From Methylobacillus flagellatus_A (GTDB lineage: Bacteria; Pseudomonadota; Gammaproteobacteria; Burkholderiales; Methylophilaceae): a DNA stretch of 64,000 nt. Position 1 is the stretch's first letter, and each line of letters opens with the position of its first letter. Below, piece after piece: positions 16,039 through 25,511 of this stretch. The DNA lies in assembly GCF_031344055.1 (NCBI RefSeq), contig NZ_JADBEN010000001.1, one strand, 5' to 3'. Position numbers and translations under genes: made by a program. The notes beneath the pieces are model-generated. The model had not been told where the DNA came from. It worked only from the letters and a program-made list of their open reading frames with translations, and searched no databases.

Positions 16039-17448
16039 TTAGTAGCGGTAGTGTTCTGGCTTGAACGGGCCATGTTTGGCCACGCCGATATAGGCAGCCT
16101 GCTCATCGGTCAGGGTGGTCAATTGGGCATTCAGCTTCCTCAATTGCAGTAACGCCACCTTTTCGTCAAGATGCTTGGGCAGAGTATAAACGCCTACCGG
16201 GTACTTGGCAGTATTGGTGAACAGTTCGATCTGGGCAATCGTCTGGTTAGCGAACGAAGAGCTCATGACATAACTAGGGTGGCCGGTCGCGCAACCCAGG
16301 TTGACCAGCCGGCCCTGTGCCAGCAGGATGATGCGCTTGCCGTCAGGGAAGATGACGTGGTCGACCTGGGGCTTGATTTCCTCCCACTGGTATTTCTCGA
16401 TCGAGGCAACGTCGATTTCGTTGTCGAAGTGTCCGATGTTGCAGACGATCGCCTGGTCCTTCATCTTGAGCATGTGGTCGTGCGTGATGACATGGTAGTT
16501 GCCGGTGGCGGTCACGAAGATATCGCCGTGTTCGGCGGCGTAATCCATGGTGACGACGCGGTAGCCTTCCATCGCCGCTTGCAGGGCGCAGATCGGGTCG
16601 ATCTCGGTCACCCATACCTGGGCGGACAAGGCGCGCAATGCCTGGGCGGAGCCCTTGCCTACGTCGCCATAGCCTGCGACCACGGCAATCTTGCCGGCCA
16701 CCATCACGTCGGTGGCGCGCTTGATGCCGTCGACCAGGGATTCGCGGCAGCCGTACAGGTTGTCGAACTTGGACTTGGTGACGGAGTCATTGACGTTGAT
16801 GGCGGGGAAGGCCAGCTTGCCTTCCTTGTGCATCTGGTAGAGGCGGTGCACGCCGGTGGTGGTTTCCTCGGTGACGCCGAGAATCTTGGACAAACGTGTG
16901 GAATACCATGTCGGGTCTTGCTTGAGCTTGGCCTTGATGGCGTTGAACAGGCTGGTTTCTTCCTCGCTGGCGGGATGGTTGAGGATGGTCGCATCCGCCT
17001 CGGCGCGCGTGCCGAGATGCAGCAGCAATGTCGCATCGCCGCCGTCGTCCAGAATCATGTTGCTGTAGCCGCCATCCGCCCATTCGAAAATACGGTGGGT
17101 ATAGTCCCAGTATTCGTCCAGGGTTTCGCCCTTGACGGCGAAGACCGGGATATCCTGCGCAGCAATGGCGGCGGCGGCGTGATCCTGCGTGGAGTAGATG
17201 TTGCAGGAAGCCCAGCGCACTTCCGCGCCGAGGTCGCGCAGGGTCTCGATCAGCACGGCGGTCTGGATGGTCATGTGCAGGGAGCCGGTGATGCGCGCGC
17301 CGCGCAACGGCTTGGTCGCCGCGTATTCTTCGCGGATCGCCATCAGGCCTGGCATTTCGGTCTCGGCAATCGCAATTTCCTTGCGGCCCCATTCAGCCAG
17401 CTTGATATCGGCAATAACGTAATCTTGGGTATTAGCCACAGTATTCAT
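16039..17448 (-). CDS. ahcY: Adenosylhomocysteinase (SAH hydrolase)
   Basis: A 469-residue NAD-dependent enzyme that splits S-adenosylhomocysteine, the inhibitory product of all SAM-dependent methylations, into adenosine and homocysteine. Motifs include TGSLHMTIQTAVLIETL (substrate site), the NAD-binding VVAGYGDVGKGSAQA (about residue 260), NIGHFDNEID and the C-terminal KPEHYRY needed for the active tetramer. The ATG at 17448 follows a GAAGGA site. Its ~190-nt leader carries an SAH riboswitch, so expression should rise when SAH accumulates. The cycle partners metK and metF flank it. Confidence 0.97.
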   Translation of the reverse strand: MNTVANTQDYVIADIKLAEWGRKEIAIAETEMPGLMAIREEYAATKPLRGARITGSLHMTIQTAVLIETLRDLGAEVRWASCNIYSTQDHAAAAIAAQDIPVFAVKGETLDEYWDYTHRIFEWADGGYSNMILDDGGDATLLLHLGTRAEADATILNHPASEEETSLFNAIKAKLKQDPTWYSTRLSKILGVTEETTTGVHRLYQMHKEGKLAFPAINVNDSVTKSKFDNLYGCRESLVDGIKRATDVMVAGKIAVVAGYGDVGKGSAQALRALSAQVWVTEIDPICALQAAMEGYRVVTMDYAAEHGDIFVTATGNYHVITHDHMLKMKDQAIVCNIGHFDNEIDVASIEKYQWEEIKPQVDHVIFPDGKRIILLAQGRLVNLGCATGHPSYVMSSSFANQTIAQIELFTNTAKYPVGVYTLPKHLDEKVALLQLRKLNAQLTTLTDEQAAYIGVAKHGPFKPEHYRY

Positions 17449-17566
17449 CCTTCAAAACGTTAAACAACGCGACACTGTCGTGTCCGTATGGAATGTGTGA
17501 CCAGTGGGAGAGGCGAGGCAGGAGTTCGCGCGTTTCACCATCTCATGACCGGTACGTGTCAATCTG

Positions 17567-17637
17567 GTGAACGCCGTTTGCGCAGCTTGCGCTGCGGTAC
17601 CGAGCCTGGGGATGGGTATCCTTGCAACGTTCCTCGG
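17567..17637 (-). promoter_or_regulatory. SAH riboswitch in the ahcY leader
   Basis: Reading the minus strand, the leader shows the SAH riboswitch pattern in order: CCGAGGAACGTTGC (17637 downwards), then CAGGCTCGG, which pairs with CCGAG to form P1/P2, a variable GC hairpin (CGCAGCGCAAGCTGCG), and the closing AACGGCGTTCAC, whose GGCG/GTTC part can form the pseudoknot with the first strand. It lies about 120 nt before the ahcY ATG. SAH binding is known to turn such genes on. The assignment rests on consensus recognition without a covariance score. Confidence 0.93.
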
Positions 17638-17647
17638 TAGAGGCGCC

Positions 17648-17677
17648 ATTATAGTGGCTTTATCGGGCTTATGTCAC
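17648..17677 (-). promoter_or_regulatory. Sigma-70 promoter of ahcY
   Basis: On the minus strand GTGACA (17677-17672) and a perfect TATAAT (17653-17648) are separated by 18 bases. Transcription would begin near 17641, just before the riboswitch, which fits the RNA's 5' edge well. Confidence 0.8.
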
Positions 17678-17923
17678 TGCCGAGAGTCAGGAATAGCAGA
17701 TGTCGTTTGTCCAGATCAGGGTGGTGATCTCGGGCTGGGCGCCACTACTGATGAGTTTGCCTATCTCCGATTGTTCGGTGATATGAAAGGCGCCACGCCA
17801 GAAGGGATGGTTGATCCAGATATATCGAGCTTGTGGATAAACATGCCAATGCGAAGCTGGCTGACAGGGCTTTTTTTCAGCATTCCTGGGCCAGCTTACA
17901 TTGGCTATTGAGCAGCCTCTTGA
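17678..17923. other. Intergenic space between the ahcY promoter and metK
   Basis: About 245 bp with no convincing gene; a plus-strand frame (17567-17911) crosses the riboswitch and has no protein-like features. The only structure seen is a hairpin at about 17912-17938 (GCAG-CCTCT with AGAGG-C-CTGC, one bulge) that spans the metK stop codon and may protect or end the metK transcript. Confidence 0.5.
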
Positions 17924-19087
<1,164 letters not shown>

Positions 19088-19158
19088 GAGCTCCTGCCAA
19101 ATCAATTATGCAAAAGGTTGTTAGAATAGCAAAATCATGGTGTTTCAAAAAGAAGTAC

Positions 19159-20007
19159 ATGCTTAAAGCATTATTACGCGTTCTGGCAATGCTGCCGTTG
19201 CCCATCATCAATGGGGTCGGCGTGCTGACTGGATGGGGGCTCTATTTCTTTTCCCAGAAGGTGCTGCGCCGCACGCGCAAAAATCTTAACGTGGCGGGCA
19301 TCGCGCCATCGTCAGCGGAGTATCGCAGGCTGGTGAGGCGCAGCGTCCTGGAAACCGGCAAGGGCCTGGTCGAGACGTTTGCCATCTGGTTCCGCCCGCA
19401 GGAAAAGGTGTTGCCCTGGGTCAGGGAGTGCCGCGGTTGGGAGCACGTGGAAGCCGCGCGCGAGCAAGGGCAAGGCATCATTTTCCTCACTCCCCACCTG
19501 GGTTGTTATGAAATTACCGCGCTCTATTATGCGGCGCGCCACCCGATCACCGTGCTATACCGGCCGGCGCGCCAGCAGTGGTTGGCCCCCCTGATCGACG
19601 AGGGACGCAACCGCAGCCAGATCAAGCAGGCGCCCACCAGCCTGAGCGGGGTGCGCAGCTTGCTCAAGGCCTTGAAGCAAGGCGAGGCCATCGGCATATT
19701 GCCCGACCAGGTGCCTGAATTCGGCGAGGGCGTTTGGGCGGATTTCTTCGGCACGCCGGCATATACCATGACGCTGGTGGGCAAGCTGGCAAGCACTTCG
19801 GGTGCCAGGGTGTTGCTTGCGTTCGGGGAGCGCTTACCGTGGGGGAAGGGTTATGTCATCCATATCCGCCCGCTTGAGCTGGAACCTACGCCCGACAATA
19901 TCAACCAGAGCATAGAGCAGCTGGTCAGACTATGCCCCGAGCAATATCTTTGGAGCTATCGCAGGTTCAAGCAGCCCAAGCCGCACGGCAAGCCGCGCGA
20001 AGCATAG
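19159..20007 (+). CDS. Lipid A biosynthesis acyltransferase (LpxL/HtrB family)
   Basis: A 282-residue inner-membrane acyltransferase that adds a secondary acyl chain to the lipid A precursor. It has one N-terminal hydrophobic anchor (ALLRVLAMLPLPIINGVGVL), the catalytic HX4E motif (PHLGCYE, about residue 118), the YRPAR segment and the GILPDQVP substrate motif. Start at 19159 is chosen because homology begins at MLKALLRV; the frame extends to 19108 without support. It diverges from metK and leads the plus-strand run with dapF, DUF484 and xerC. LpxL versus LpxM cannot be settled by eye. Confidence 0.9.
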   Translation: MLKALLRVLAMLPLPIINGVGVLTGWGLYFFSQKVLRRTRKNLNVAGIAPSSAEYRRLVRRSVLETGKGLVETFAIWFRPQEKVLPWVRECRGWEHVEAAREQGQGIIFLTPHLGCYEITALYYAARHPITVLYRPARQQWLAPLIDEGRNRSQIKQAPTSLSGVRSLLKALKQGEAIGILPDQVPEFGEGVWADFFGTPAYTMTLVGKLASTSGARVLLAFGERLPWGKGYVIHIRPLELEPTPDNINQSIEQLVRLCPEQYLWSYRRFKQPKPHGKPREA

Positions 20008-20084
20008 AGGCAAGGGAAATCGGATTTCACGTACGTACGGCAATTGCCTAGAATAGGTGGATTGCCATCACTGCAAGGCAGGAT

Positions 20085-20915
20085 ATGAAACTTAGTTTTA
20101 CCAAGATGCAGGGCATCGGCAACGATTTCATCGTGGTTGATGGTTACAGCCAACCGGTCAGCCTGGATGCCGCCGCCATCTGCCGCCTGGCCGACCGTCA
20201 TTTCGGCGTTGGTTTCGACCAGCTGCTGCTGGTGGAGCGGCCGACCATAGAGGGGGTCGATTTCCGCTACCGCATATTCAATGCCGATGGCGGCGAGGTG
20301 GAGCAATGCGGCAACGGTGCGCGTTGCTTCGTGCGCTTTGTGCACGACAAGGCCCTTACCAGCAAGCGTGAAATCCGGGTGCAGACGGCGCGCGGCATCA
20401 TCCTGCCCAGGCTGGAAGACAACGGCCTGGTCACGGTGAACATGGGCGAACCACGTTTCGAGCCGGAAGAAGTGCCGTTTATCGCCGACAGGGAAGCGGT
20501 GACTTACTCGCTGCAAGTCGCAAGCCAGACCTTGGAAATTTCCACGGTTTCCATGGGCAACCCGCATGCCGTGGCCGTGGTCGGCGATGTCGATACGGCG
20601 CCGGTGGAAAGTCTGGGGCCATTGGTTGAGCGTCATGAACGCTTCCCGCAGCGGGTCAACGCAGGATTCATGCAGGTCTTGGACAGCCATCACATCCGCC
20701 TGCGTGTGTTCGAGCGCGGCAGCGGCGAGACCCTTGCATGCGGGACCGGCGCATGTGCGGCCGTGGTGAGCGGCATCAGGCGCGGCTTGCTGCAGTCTCC
20801 GGTCAGGGTCGCCACCCGGGGCGGCGAGTTGAACATCGCCTGGGACGGAGGCCGTCAGCCGGTCTGGATGACCGGCCCTGCCGAAACCGTATTCGAGGGC
20901 AGCATCGATATTTAG
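20085..20915 (+). CDS. dapF: Diaminopimelate epimerase
   Basis: A 276-residue enzyme converting LL- to meso-diaminopimelate for lysine and peptidoglycan. The two catalytic cysteines sit in mirrored motifs: EQCGNGARCF (about residue 83) and ACGTGACAAV (about 225). The start MKLSFTKMQGIGNDFIVVDG is canonical. The gene lies 77 bp after the acyltransferase gene and is followed by a 137-bp gap holding a family-2 repeat. Confidence 0.97.
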   Translation: MKLSFTKMQGIGNDFIVVDGYSQPVSLDAAAICRLADRHFGVGFDQLLLVERPTIEGVDFRYRIFNADGGEVEQCGNGARCFVRFVHDKALTSKREIRVQTARGIILPRLEDNGLVTVNMGEPRFEPEEVPFIADREAVTYSLQVASQTLEISTVSMGNPHAVAVVGDVDTAPVESLGPLVERHERFPQRVNAGFMQVLDSHHIRLRVFERGSGETLACGTGACAAVVSGIRRGLLQSPVRVATRGGELNIAWDGGRQPVWMTGPAETVFEGSIDI

Positions 20916-20932
20916 AGCGGCTGGCAAAGCCT

Positions 20933-20978
20933 AAGCAATCCTGGTCCGGCGCCTTTTCGCACGCAATACAATGGGTAT
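20933..20978. repeat. Short interspersed repeat, copy B (family 2)
   Basis: The partner of 15522-15567. It shares AAGCAATCCTGG and has an imperfect palindrome, CAATACAATGGGTATTG, at 20964-20980 where copy A has GTACAAGTAGTAC. The changes in the two palindrome arms are partly compensating, hinting at conserved structure. It lies between dapF and the DUF484 gene. Confidence 0.45.
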
Positions 20979-21052
20979 TGCCGCATGATGCCGTGAGCAG
21001 GGACCTGCGCAGCCGCGTTTACCCGCCAGCAATGGCGATTCAAGGAGTCAGC

Positions 21053-21742
21053 ATGGAAGCACAAGACCAGAACAACGAACATCAGGCAACGGAATACCAG
21101 GTAACGAGCTACCTGCGCGCCCATCCGCAGTTCTTCGAGCACCATACCAGCTTGCTTGCCGAGCTCTACCTGCCGAGCCCGCACGGCCAAGGGACGATTT
21201 CCCTCGCCGAGCGCCAGCAATTGGCGCAGCGCGACCGCATCCGCGTGCTGGACGCCAAGCTTGCGCAGATGGTGAAATACGGCGAGGAAAACGACGCGAT
21301 CGGCGAAAAGGTGCACAGGCTGAGCTTGGGCCTGCTGGCGACGGAGCGCCTGGAGGTGCTGGTCAGCCTGCTGGAGCACAGCTTGCGCGAGGATTTCCAG
21401 GTGCCGTACGTGAGCTTGCGGCTGTGGGCGCAGCCGCGCGACGGCGGCAACGGCAGCCTGCCTGCTTTCGCCAGCGTCGACCAAGAGCTGCAGCGCTGGG
21501 CGCAGGGACTGGCGACGCCTTATTGCGGCAACCGGCCCGGCATGCCGTTGCAGGGGTGGTTCGGCGTAGAGGCGAGGCCGGCTTCCTTTGCCGTCATGGC
21601 GCTCAAGGCGGAGCAGGTGTTCGGCGTGCTGGCTCTGGCAAGCGATGACGAAAAACGCTTCTACCCCGATATGGGCACGCTCTACCTCAAGCGCATAGGC
21701 GAGCTGGTCAGTGCCGCCCTGTTGCGGCATATCATTGTGTAA
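21053..21742 (+). CDS. DUF484 (GAF-like) protein
   Basis: A 229-residue soluble protein of the DUF484 family, recognised by its N-terminal block VTSYLRAHPQFFEHH, the LAERQQLAQRDRIRVL linker helix, and a GAF-like domain ending in DMGTLYLKRIGELVSAAL. Function is unknown; the gene almost always stands between dapF and xerC, as here, and may assist recombination or division (context only). ATG 21053 has an AAGGAG ribosome site. Frames reaching further upstream run through the repeat and are not credible. Confidence 0.9.
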   Translation: MEAQDQNNEHQATEYQVTSYLRAHPQFFEHHTSLLAELYLPSPHGQGTISLAERQQLAQRDRIRVLDAKLAQMVKYGEENDAIGEKVHRLSLGLLATERLEVLVSLLEHSLREDFQVPYVSLRLWAQPRDGGNGSLPAFASVDQELQRWAQGLATPYCGNRPGMPLQGWFGVEARPASFAVMALKAEQVFGVLALASDDEKRFYPDMGTLYLKRIGELVSAALLRHIIV

Positions 21743-21761
21743 AGCCGGTGCCGTGCAAAGC

Positions 21762-22640
21762 ATGGACGAGCTGCAGCGTTATCTGGAGTACCTGCGATTC
21801 GAGCGGGGCTTGAGCCCGCTCACCGTAAAGCATTACCAGCGCGACCTGGAGCTGTTGTTCGACCTCAAGTCCGGGCTGGCGCTGGATGCGCTGCAGCCAT
21901 CGCATATCCGCCGCTTCATCGCCGCCCTGCACGGACGGGGCCTGAGCGGAAAAACGATTGCGCGCCACCTTTCGGGCTGGCGCGGCTTCTTCGATTTCCT
22001 GGTCAAGCGCCATGGCGCAACATGCAATCCCTGCCATGACATGCGTGCGCCCAAATCTCCCAAGTCCCTGCCCAAGGCATTGGCGATCGACCAGGCGGTG
22101 CAATTGGTGGATATGGAAGGTGAGGACATACTCTCGGTGCGGGACAAGGCCATCCTGGAGCTGTTCTATTCCTCCGGTTTGCGGCTTTCCGAAGTGACCG
22201 GATTGAATATCGAGGACCTGAACCTGCGTGAAGGAACGGTGAAGGTGCTGGGCAAGGGGAGCAAGTCGCGCATCGTGCCCATGGGCCGCCATGCCATCCA
22301 GGCCATGCAAGATTGGCTGGCGGTACGCCAGCCTGCAATATCAAGTAACGAACAGGCGGTTTTTCTCAACCGCAACGGGCAACGCATCAGCGGCCGGGCC
22401 ATTCAGTACCGCATCAAGCAATGGGCAATCAAGCGCGGCATCAGCAGCAACGTGCATCCGCACATGCTGCGCCACAGCTTTGCGAGCCATGTGCTGCAGT
22501 CCAGCGGCGACCTGCGCGCGGTGCAGGAAATGCTGGGGCATGCCAATATCAGCACCACGCAGGTGTATACGCACCTGGATTTCCAGCATCTTGCCAAGGT
22601 ATATGATGCGGCGCACCCGCGTGCGCGCAAAAAGGATTAA
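21762..22640 (+). CDS. xerC: Tyrosine recombinase XerC
   Basis: A 292-residue site-specific recombinase that, with XerD, resolves chromosome dimers at dif. The N-terminal SAM-like core-binding domain is followed by the catalytic domain with the full R-K-H-R-H-Y set: SGLRLSEVTGL (Arg), GKGSKSRIVPM (Lys), HPHMLRHSFASH (His and Arg), LGHANISTTQVYTH (His and Tyr nucleophile). Start at 21762 (MDELQRYLEYL) matches the family. The family's FtsK-activated role is known from E. coli. Its TAA stop overlaps the moaC stop on the other strand at a shared TTAA. Confidence 0.93.
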   Translation: MDELQRYLEYLRFERGLSPLTVKHYQRDLELLFDLKSGLALDALQPSHIRRFIAALHGRGLSGKTIARHLSGWRGFFDFLVKRHGATCNPCHDMRAPKSPKSLPKALAIDQAVQLVDMEGEDILSVRDKAILELFYSSGLRLSEVTGLNIEDLNLREGTVKVLGKGSKSRIVPMGRHAIQAMQDWLAVRQPAISSNEQAVFLNRNGQRISGRAIQYRIKQWAIKRGISSNVHPHMLRHSFASHVLQSSGDLRAVQEMLGHANISTTQVYTHLDFQHLAKVYDAAHPRARKKD

Positions 22641-23131
22641 AGGAGGCTAGCTGGTTTGCTAGCCTGCCAGTGCCCCGACTTGCCGCCCTGTTTTTCCAGC
22701 AGGCGTATTTCGCTGATGACCATGCCCCTGTCCATGGCCTTGCACATGTCGTAAATCGTCAGCAAGGCGATGCTGGTGGCGGTGAGCGCTTCCATTTCCA
22801 CGCCGGTGCGACCGACGGTTTCCGCCGTCACTTGGCAATGCACGGCATTCGCGGTGCCATCGATGCTGAACTCCACGCCTACACGGGTGAGCGGGATCGG
22901 GTGGCAGAGCGGGATCAATTCAGCCGTGCGCTTTGAGCCCTGTATCGCGGCGATGCGGGCGATGCCCAGCACGTCTCCCTTCTTGGCATCGCCTGCTGTA
23001 ATGGCGGAAAGGGTATCGGCCTGCATGCGGATGCTGCCATGCGCAATGGCAACACGCCTGGCTTCGGCTTTGTCGCCGACATCGACCATATGGGCCTGGC
23101 CGCTGGCATCAAAATGGGTAAGCTTGCTCAT
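22637..23131 (-). CDS. moaC: Cyclic pyranopterin monophosphate synthase
   Basis: A 164-residue enzyme of molybdenum cofactor synthesis, making cPMP after MoaA. Family marks: opening LTHFDASGQAHMVDVGDK, the AAIQGSKRTAELIPLCHPI stretch with the active-site Lys and His, and VEMEALTATSIALLTIYDMCKAMDRGM. No other mo-genes are visible, so it is a stand-alone locus. The last codons form a perfect 8-bp inverted repeat (AGGCTAGC, 22644-22651 with 22658-22665) that may also act in transcript ending. Confidence 0.96.
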   Translation of the reverse strand: MSKLTHFDASGQAHMVDVGDKAEARRVAIAHGSIRMQADTLSAITAGDAKKGDVLGIARIAAIQGSKRTAELIPLCHPIPLTRVGVEFSIDGTANAVHCQVTAETVGRTGVEMEALTATSIALLTIYDMCKAMDRGMVISEIRLLEKQGGKSGHWQASKPASLL

Positions 23132-23208
23132 GCGGTTTCCTGCGTTGTGGCCGGCGGATTCATGGTCCGGCGCTAGTGAACTTGGTGCTTGAGGTTGCTA
23201 TCATAGCA

Positions 23209-24636
23209 ATGATGAAAGCGCTTTATCCAATCGTATTCCTTGCCGGCTTCGCGCCAATCGCGCTTGCAGATGGCTTGCCCGAGCTTGGCGACTATTCCGC
23301 CACCGTCATGTCGCCGCTCGACGAGCAGCGCATTGCCGATGAGATCATGCGCGACGTCTATGCCAGCAGCCAGGTGCTGGAAGATCCGGAAGTCAACGAC
23401 TACATCGATTCCCTCGGCCACCGCCTCGCGGCCAGCGGCCCGGACAAATACCAGCGCTTCAATTTCTTCGTGGTCAAGGACAACAGCATCAACGCATTCG
23501 CCATGCCCGGCGGCGTGATCGGCGTGCATACCGGATTGCTGCTTGCCGCCAGGAACGAATCGGAAGTCGCCGGGGTGCTCGGCCACGAGATCGGACACGT
23601 GGTGCAGCGCCACCTTGCGCGCATGCTGGCCAAGCAAAAGAACGATTCCGTCATCAGCATGGCGACCATGGCGTTGGCGCTGCTCGCTGCGCGCAGCAAC
23701 CCGCAATTGACGGGGGGCGCGCTGACTGCCGCGACTGCGGGGTCGATCCAGAAGCAGATCGACTATACGCGCGAACACGAGCGCGAGGCGGATCGCGTCG
23801 GCTTGCAGATCATGGCGGATGCGGGCTTCGATACCCGCGCCATGCCGTCTTTCTTTGAAACGCTGCAAAAAGGCACGCGGTTCTCGGAAGGCAGCGCCCC
23901 GGCATTTTTGCGCACCCACCCGCTGACGGTGGAGCGGATTGCCGACGTGCGCAACCGCGTGGAGCAAGGCAGTTTCCGTGCGGTGCAGGAAACCCCGGAG
24001 TTCTATTTCGTCAAGGCCAAGCTGCTTGCGAACATCGGCACTGCGGACAGCGCCATCAATATTTTCCGCATCAATCTGCAGGAAAAGCGCTATGCCAGCG
24101 ACGCTGCGGAACATTACGGCATCGCGCTGGCGATGCTGCGCAAGAACGACCTTGCCGGCGCGCGCGAGGAAGTTGCCTGGCTGCGCAAGAATGCCGTCCC
24201 GAACGCCATGATAGAGACCGTGGCAACCAAGGTCGCCGTGGCAGGGCAAACACCTGTGGTGACGGAGCAGCGATATCTTGAGGCATTGGGCAGCTACCCC
24301 GATCACCGTGCGTTGATTTATGGCTATGCCGAGCACTTGCTGGGCTCCAGGCAATCGGAAAAACTGCTGCAGTTGATTTCCGACAAGCAGGGCCGGTTTC
24401 CCGACGACCCTTATTTCTATGAGTTGAAGGCGCGCGTCTACAGCATGCAGGGCAAATCGCTGCTCATGCACCAGGCGCAGGGCGAGGCTTACGCGCGGCG
24501 CTATAACCTGCGCGGCGCCGTGGAACAGATGGACTTGGCGGCGAAAGCGACGGACGGCGACTTTTACGAAAAATCCATTGTCGAGGCGCGCCTCAACCAG
24601 CTACGGCTGCAGCTCGACGACAAGAGGCCGAATTGA
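23209..24636 (+). CDS. bepA: BepA-type periplasmic M48 metalloprotease with TPR domain
   Basis: An exported zinc protease of about 475 residues with the BepA (YfgC) layout. A signal peptide (MKALYPIVFLAGFAPIALA) precedes the M48 domain with GHEIGHVVQRH (HEXXH, about residue 127) and the distal EREADRVG glutamate, and the C-terminal half is made of TPR helices. BepA in E. coli helps or degrades stalled outer-membrane proteins such as LptD (family knowledge). The ATG is 23209 or 23212. Its stop TGA overlaps the ATG of the SoxY-like gene (TGATG), so the two are probably translated together, an unusual pairing. Confidence 0.88.
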   Translation: MMKALYPIVFLAGFAPIALADGLPELGDYSATVMSPLDEQRIADEIMRDVYASSQVLEDPEVNDYIDSLGHRLAASGPDKYQRFNFFVVKDNSINAFAMPGGVIGVHTGLLLAARNESEVAGVLGHEIGHVVQRHLARMLAKQKNDSVISMATMALALLAARSNPQLTGGALTAATAGSIQKQIDYTREHEREADRVGLQIMADAGFDTRAMPSFFETLQKGTRFSEGSAPAFLRTHPLTVERIADVRNRVEQGSFRAVQETPEFYFVKAKLLANIGTADSAINIFRINLQEKRYASDAAEHYGIALAMLRKNDLAGAREEVAWLRKNAVPNAMIETVATKVAVAGQTPVVTEQRYLEALGSYPDHRALIYGYAEHLLGSRQSEKLLQLISDKQGRFPDDPYFYELKARVYSMQGKSLLMHQAQGEAYARRYNLRGAVEQMDLAAKATDGDFYEKSIVEARLNQLRLQLDDKRPN

Positions 24637-25100
24637 TGAAATCATTAACTAAAGCCGGGCGGCGTCCGCTGTTGCAGTGGCTGGCGGCATGTATGCTGAT
24701 GCCGTTGCAGGCAGTGGCCGCCAGCTGGGGCCGTCCAGCCATGGAAGCTGGGCATTCCGAGACCGGCTCGCAAGCGTCGGATCAGTTGGTCAGCAGCCGG
24801 CAGGGTGAGATCGAGATCGTGGCGCCGGCTTCGGCCGAAGACGGCACCAGCATACAGGTGGAAATCATGAGCCGGTTGCCAGGCACGGAAGCCATTGCAT
24901 TGTTCGCCGAGAAGAACGCTGTGCCATTGCTTGCCAACTTCACCTTCAGCCATGGGGCGCAGCCCTATGTCGTCACGCGCATCCGGCTTGCGCAGAGCCA
25001 GTCCGTCGAGGCGGTGGTCAAGGCCAATGGCAGGTATTACAAGGCCAGCCGCTATATTGCCGTGGCGAATGCGGGAGCGATGAGTGACGTCCGCGGCTAA
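24636..25100 (+). CDS. SoxY-like protein lacking the carrier cysteine
   Basis: A 154-residue exported protein. Its N-terminus has twin arginines (AGRRPLLQW) before a hydrophobic stretch, compatible with a Tat or Sec signal. The body follows the SoxY pattern (IEIVAPASAEDGTSIQVEI; ANFTFSHGAQPYVVTRIRLAQS), and a SoxZ gene follows with a 17-bp overlap. True SoxY ends in the mobile GGCGG arm whose Cys carries the sulfur substrate; this one ends ANAGAMSDVRG with no cysteine in the mature chain. It therefore cannot work as a covalent thiosulfate carrier in the usual way. No soxA, X, B or C gene is in the window. Confidence 0.75.
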   Translation: MKSLTKAGRRPLLQWLAACMLMPLQAVAASWGRPAMEAGHSETGSQASDQLVSSRQGEIEIVAPASAEDGTSIQVEIMSRLPGTEAIALFAEKNAVPLLANFTFSHGAQPYVVTRIRLAQSQSVEAVVKANGRYYKASRYIAVANAGAMSDVRG

Positions 25101-25404
25101 CAGCACCGGCATGCGGGCACGGCTCAGGCATGGTGTGGCCGAAGTCACGCTTTCGCTGCTCCATCCCATGGAGAACGGGCATAGGCTGGATGGATCGGGC
25201 CAGGCGGTTTCCGCGCATTTCATCCAACTGGTGCAGGTCAGCCATAATGGGCAGCAGGTGCTGGAAGCGCAATGGGGCACAGGTATTGCCAGCGATCCGC
25301 AATTGATTTTTTACGTGGCGGATGCGAAGGCGGGCGATACCGTGAGCGTGGAGTGGCATGACAACAAGGGACATAGCGGCCGTCATGCCATTACGCTTGC
25401 CTAG
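25084..25404 (+). CDS. soxZ: SoxZ-like protein
   Basis: A small beta-sandwich protein of about 97-106 residues with SoxZ features: MRARLRHGVAEVTLSLLHPMENG, then VSAHFIQLVQVSHNGQ and a final WHDNKGHSGRHAITL strand. It has no signal peptide and would be co-exported bound to its SoxY-like partner, as in known SoxYZ pairs. It can start at GTG 25084, overlapping the SoxY-like gene, or at ATG 25111, where homology starts. The pair is isolated from other sox genes; its substrate is unknown. Confidence 0.82.
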   Translation: MTSAANSTGMRARLRHGVAEVTLSLLHPMENGHRLDGSGQAVSAHFIQLVQVSHNGQQVLEAQWGTGIASDPQLIFYVADAKAGDTVSVEWHDNKGHSGRHAITLA

Positions 25405-25511
25405 CGTGAGCCTGAGAACTGAGAGATTAGTGTGCTATCCGTCAATATTTGCAACGCCGACAAGGGAACGAAGGGGCGGTTTCATGTGCAAGTTATTAGC
25501 GGGACGGCGCA

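Noticed and set aside
17567..17911. Plus-strand open frame of 114 codons between ahcY and metK
   Set aside because: It runs antisense through the SAH riboswitch and ahcY promoter, has no ribosome site and no protein-like composition.
21762..22640. Integrase of a mobile element
   Set aside because: Position after dapF-DUF484 and the sequence pattern identify the housekeeping XerC.
24636..25404. Thiosulfate-oxidation (Sox) operon
   Set aside because: Only SoxY-like and SoxZ are present, the carrier Cys is missing, and no soxX, A, B, C or D gene is nearby.
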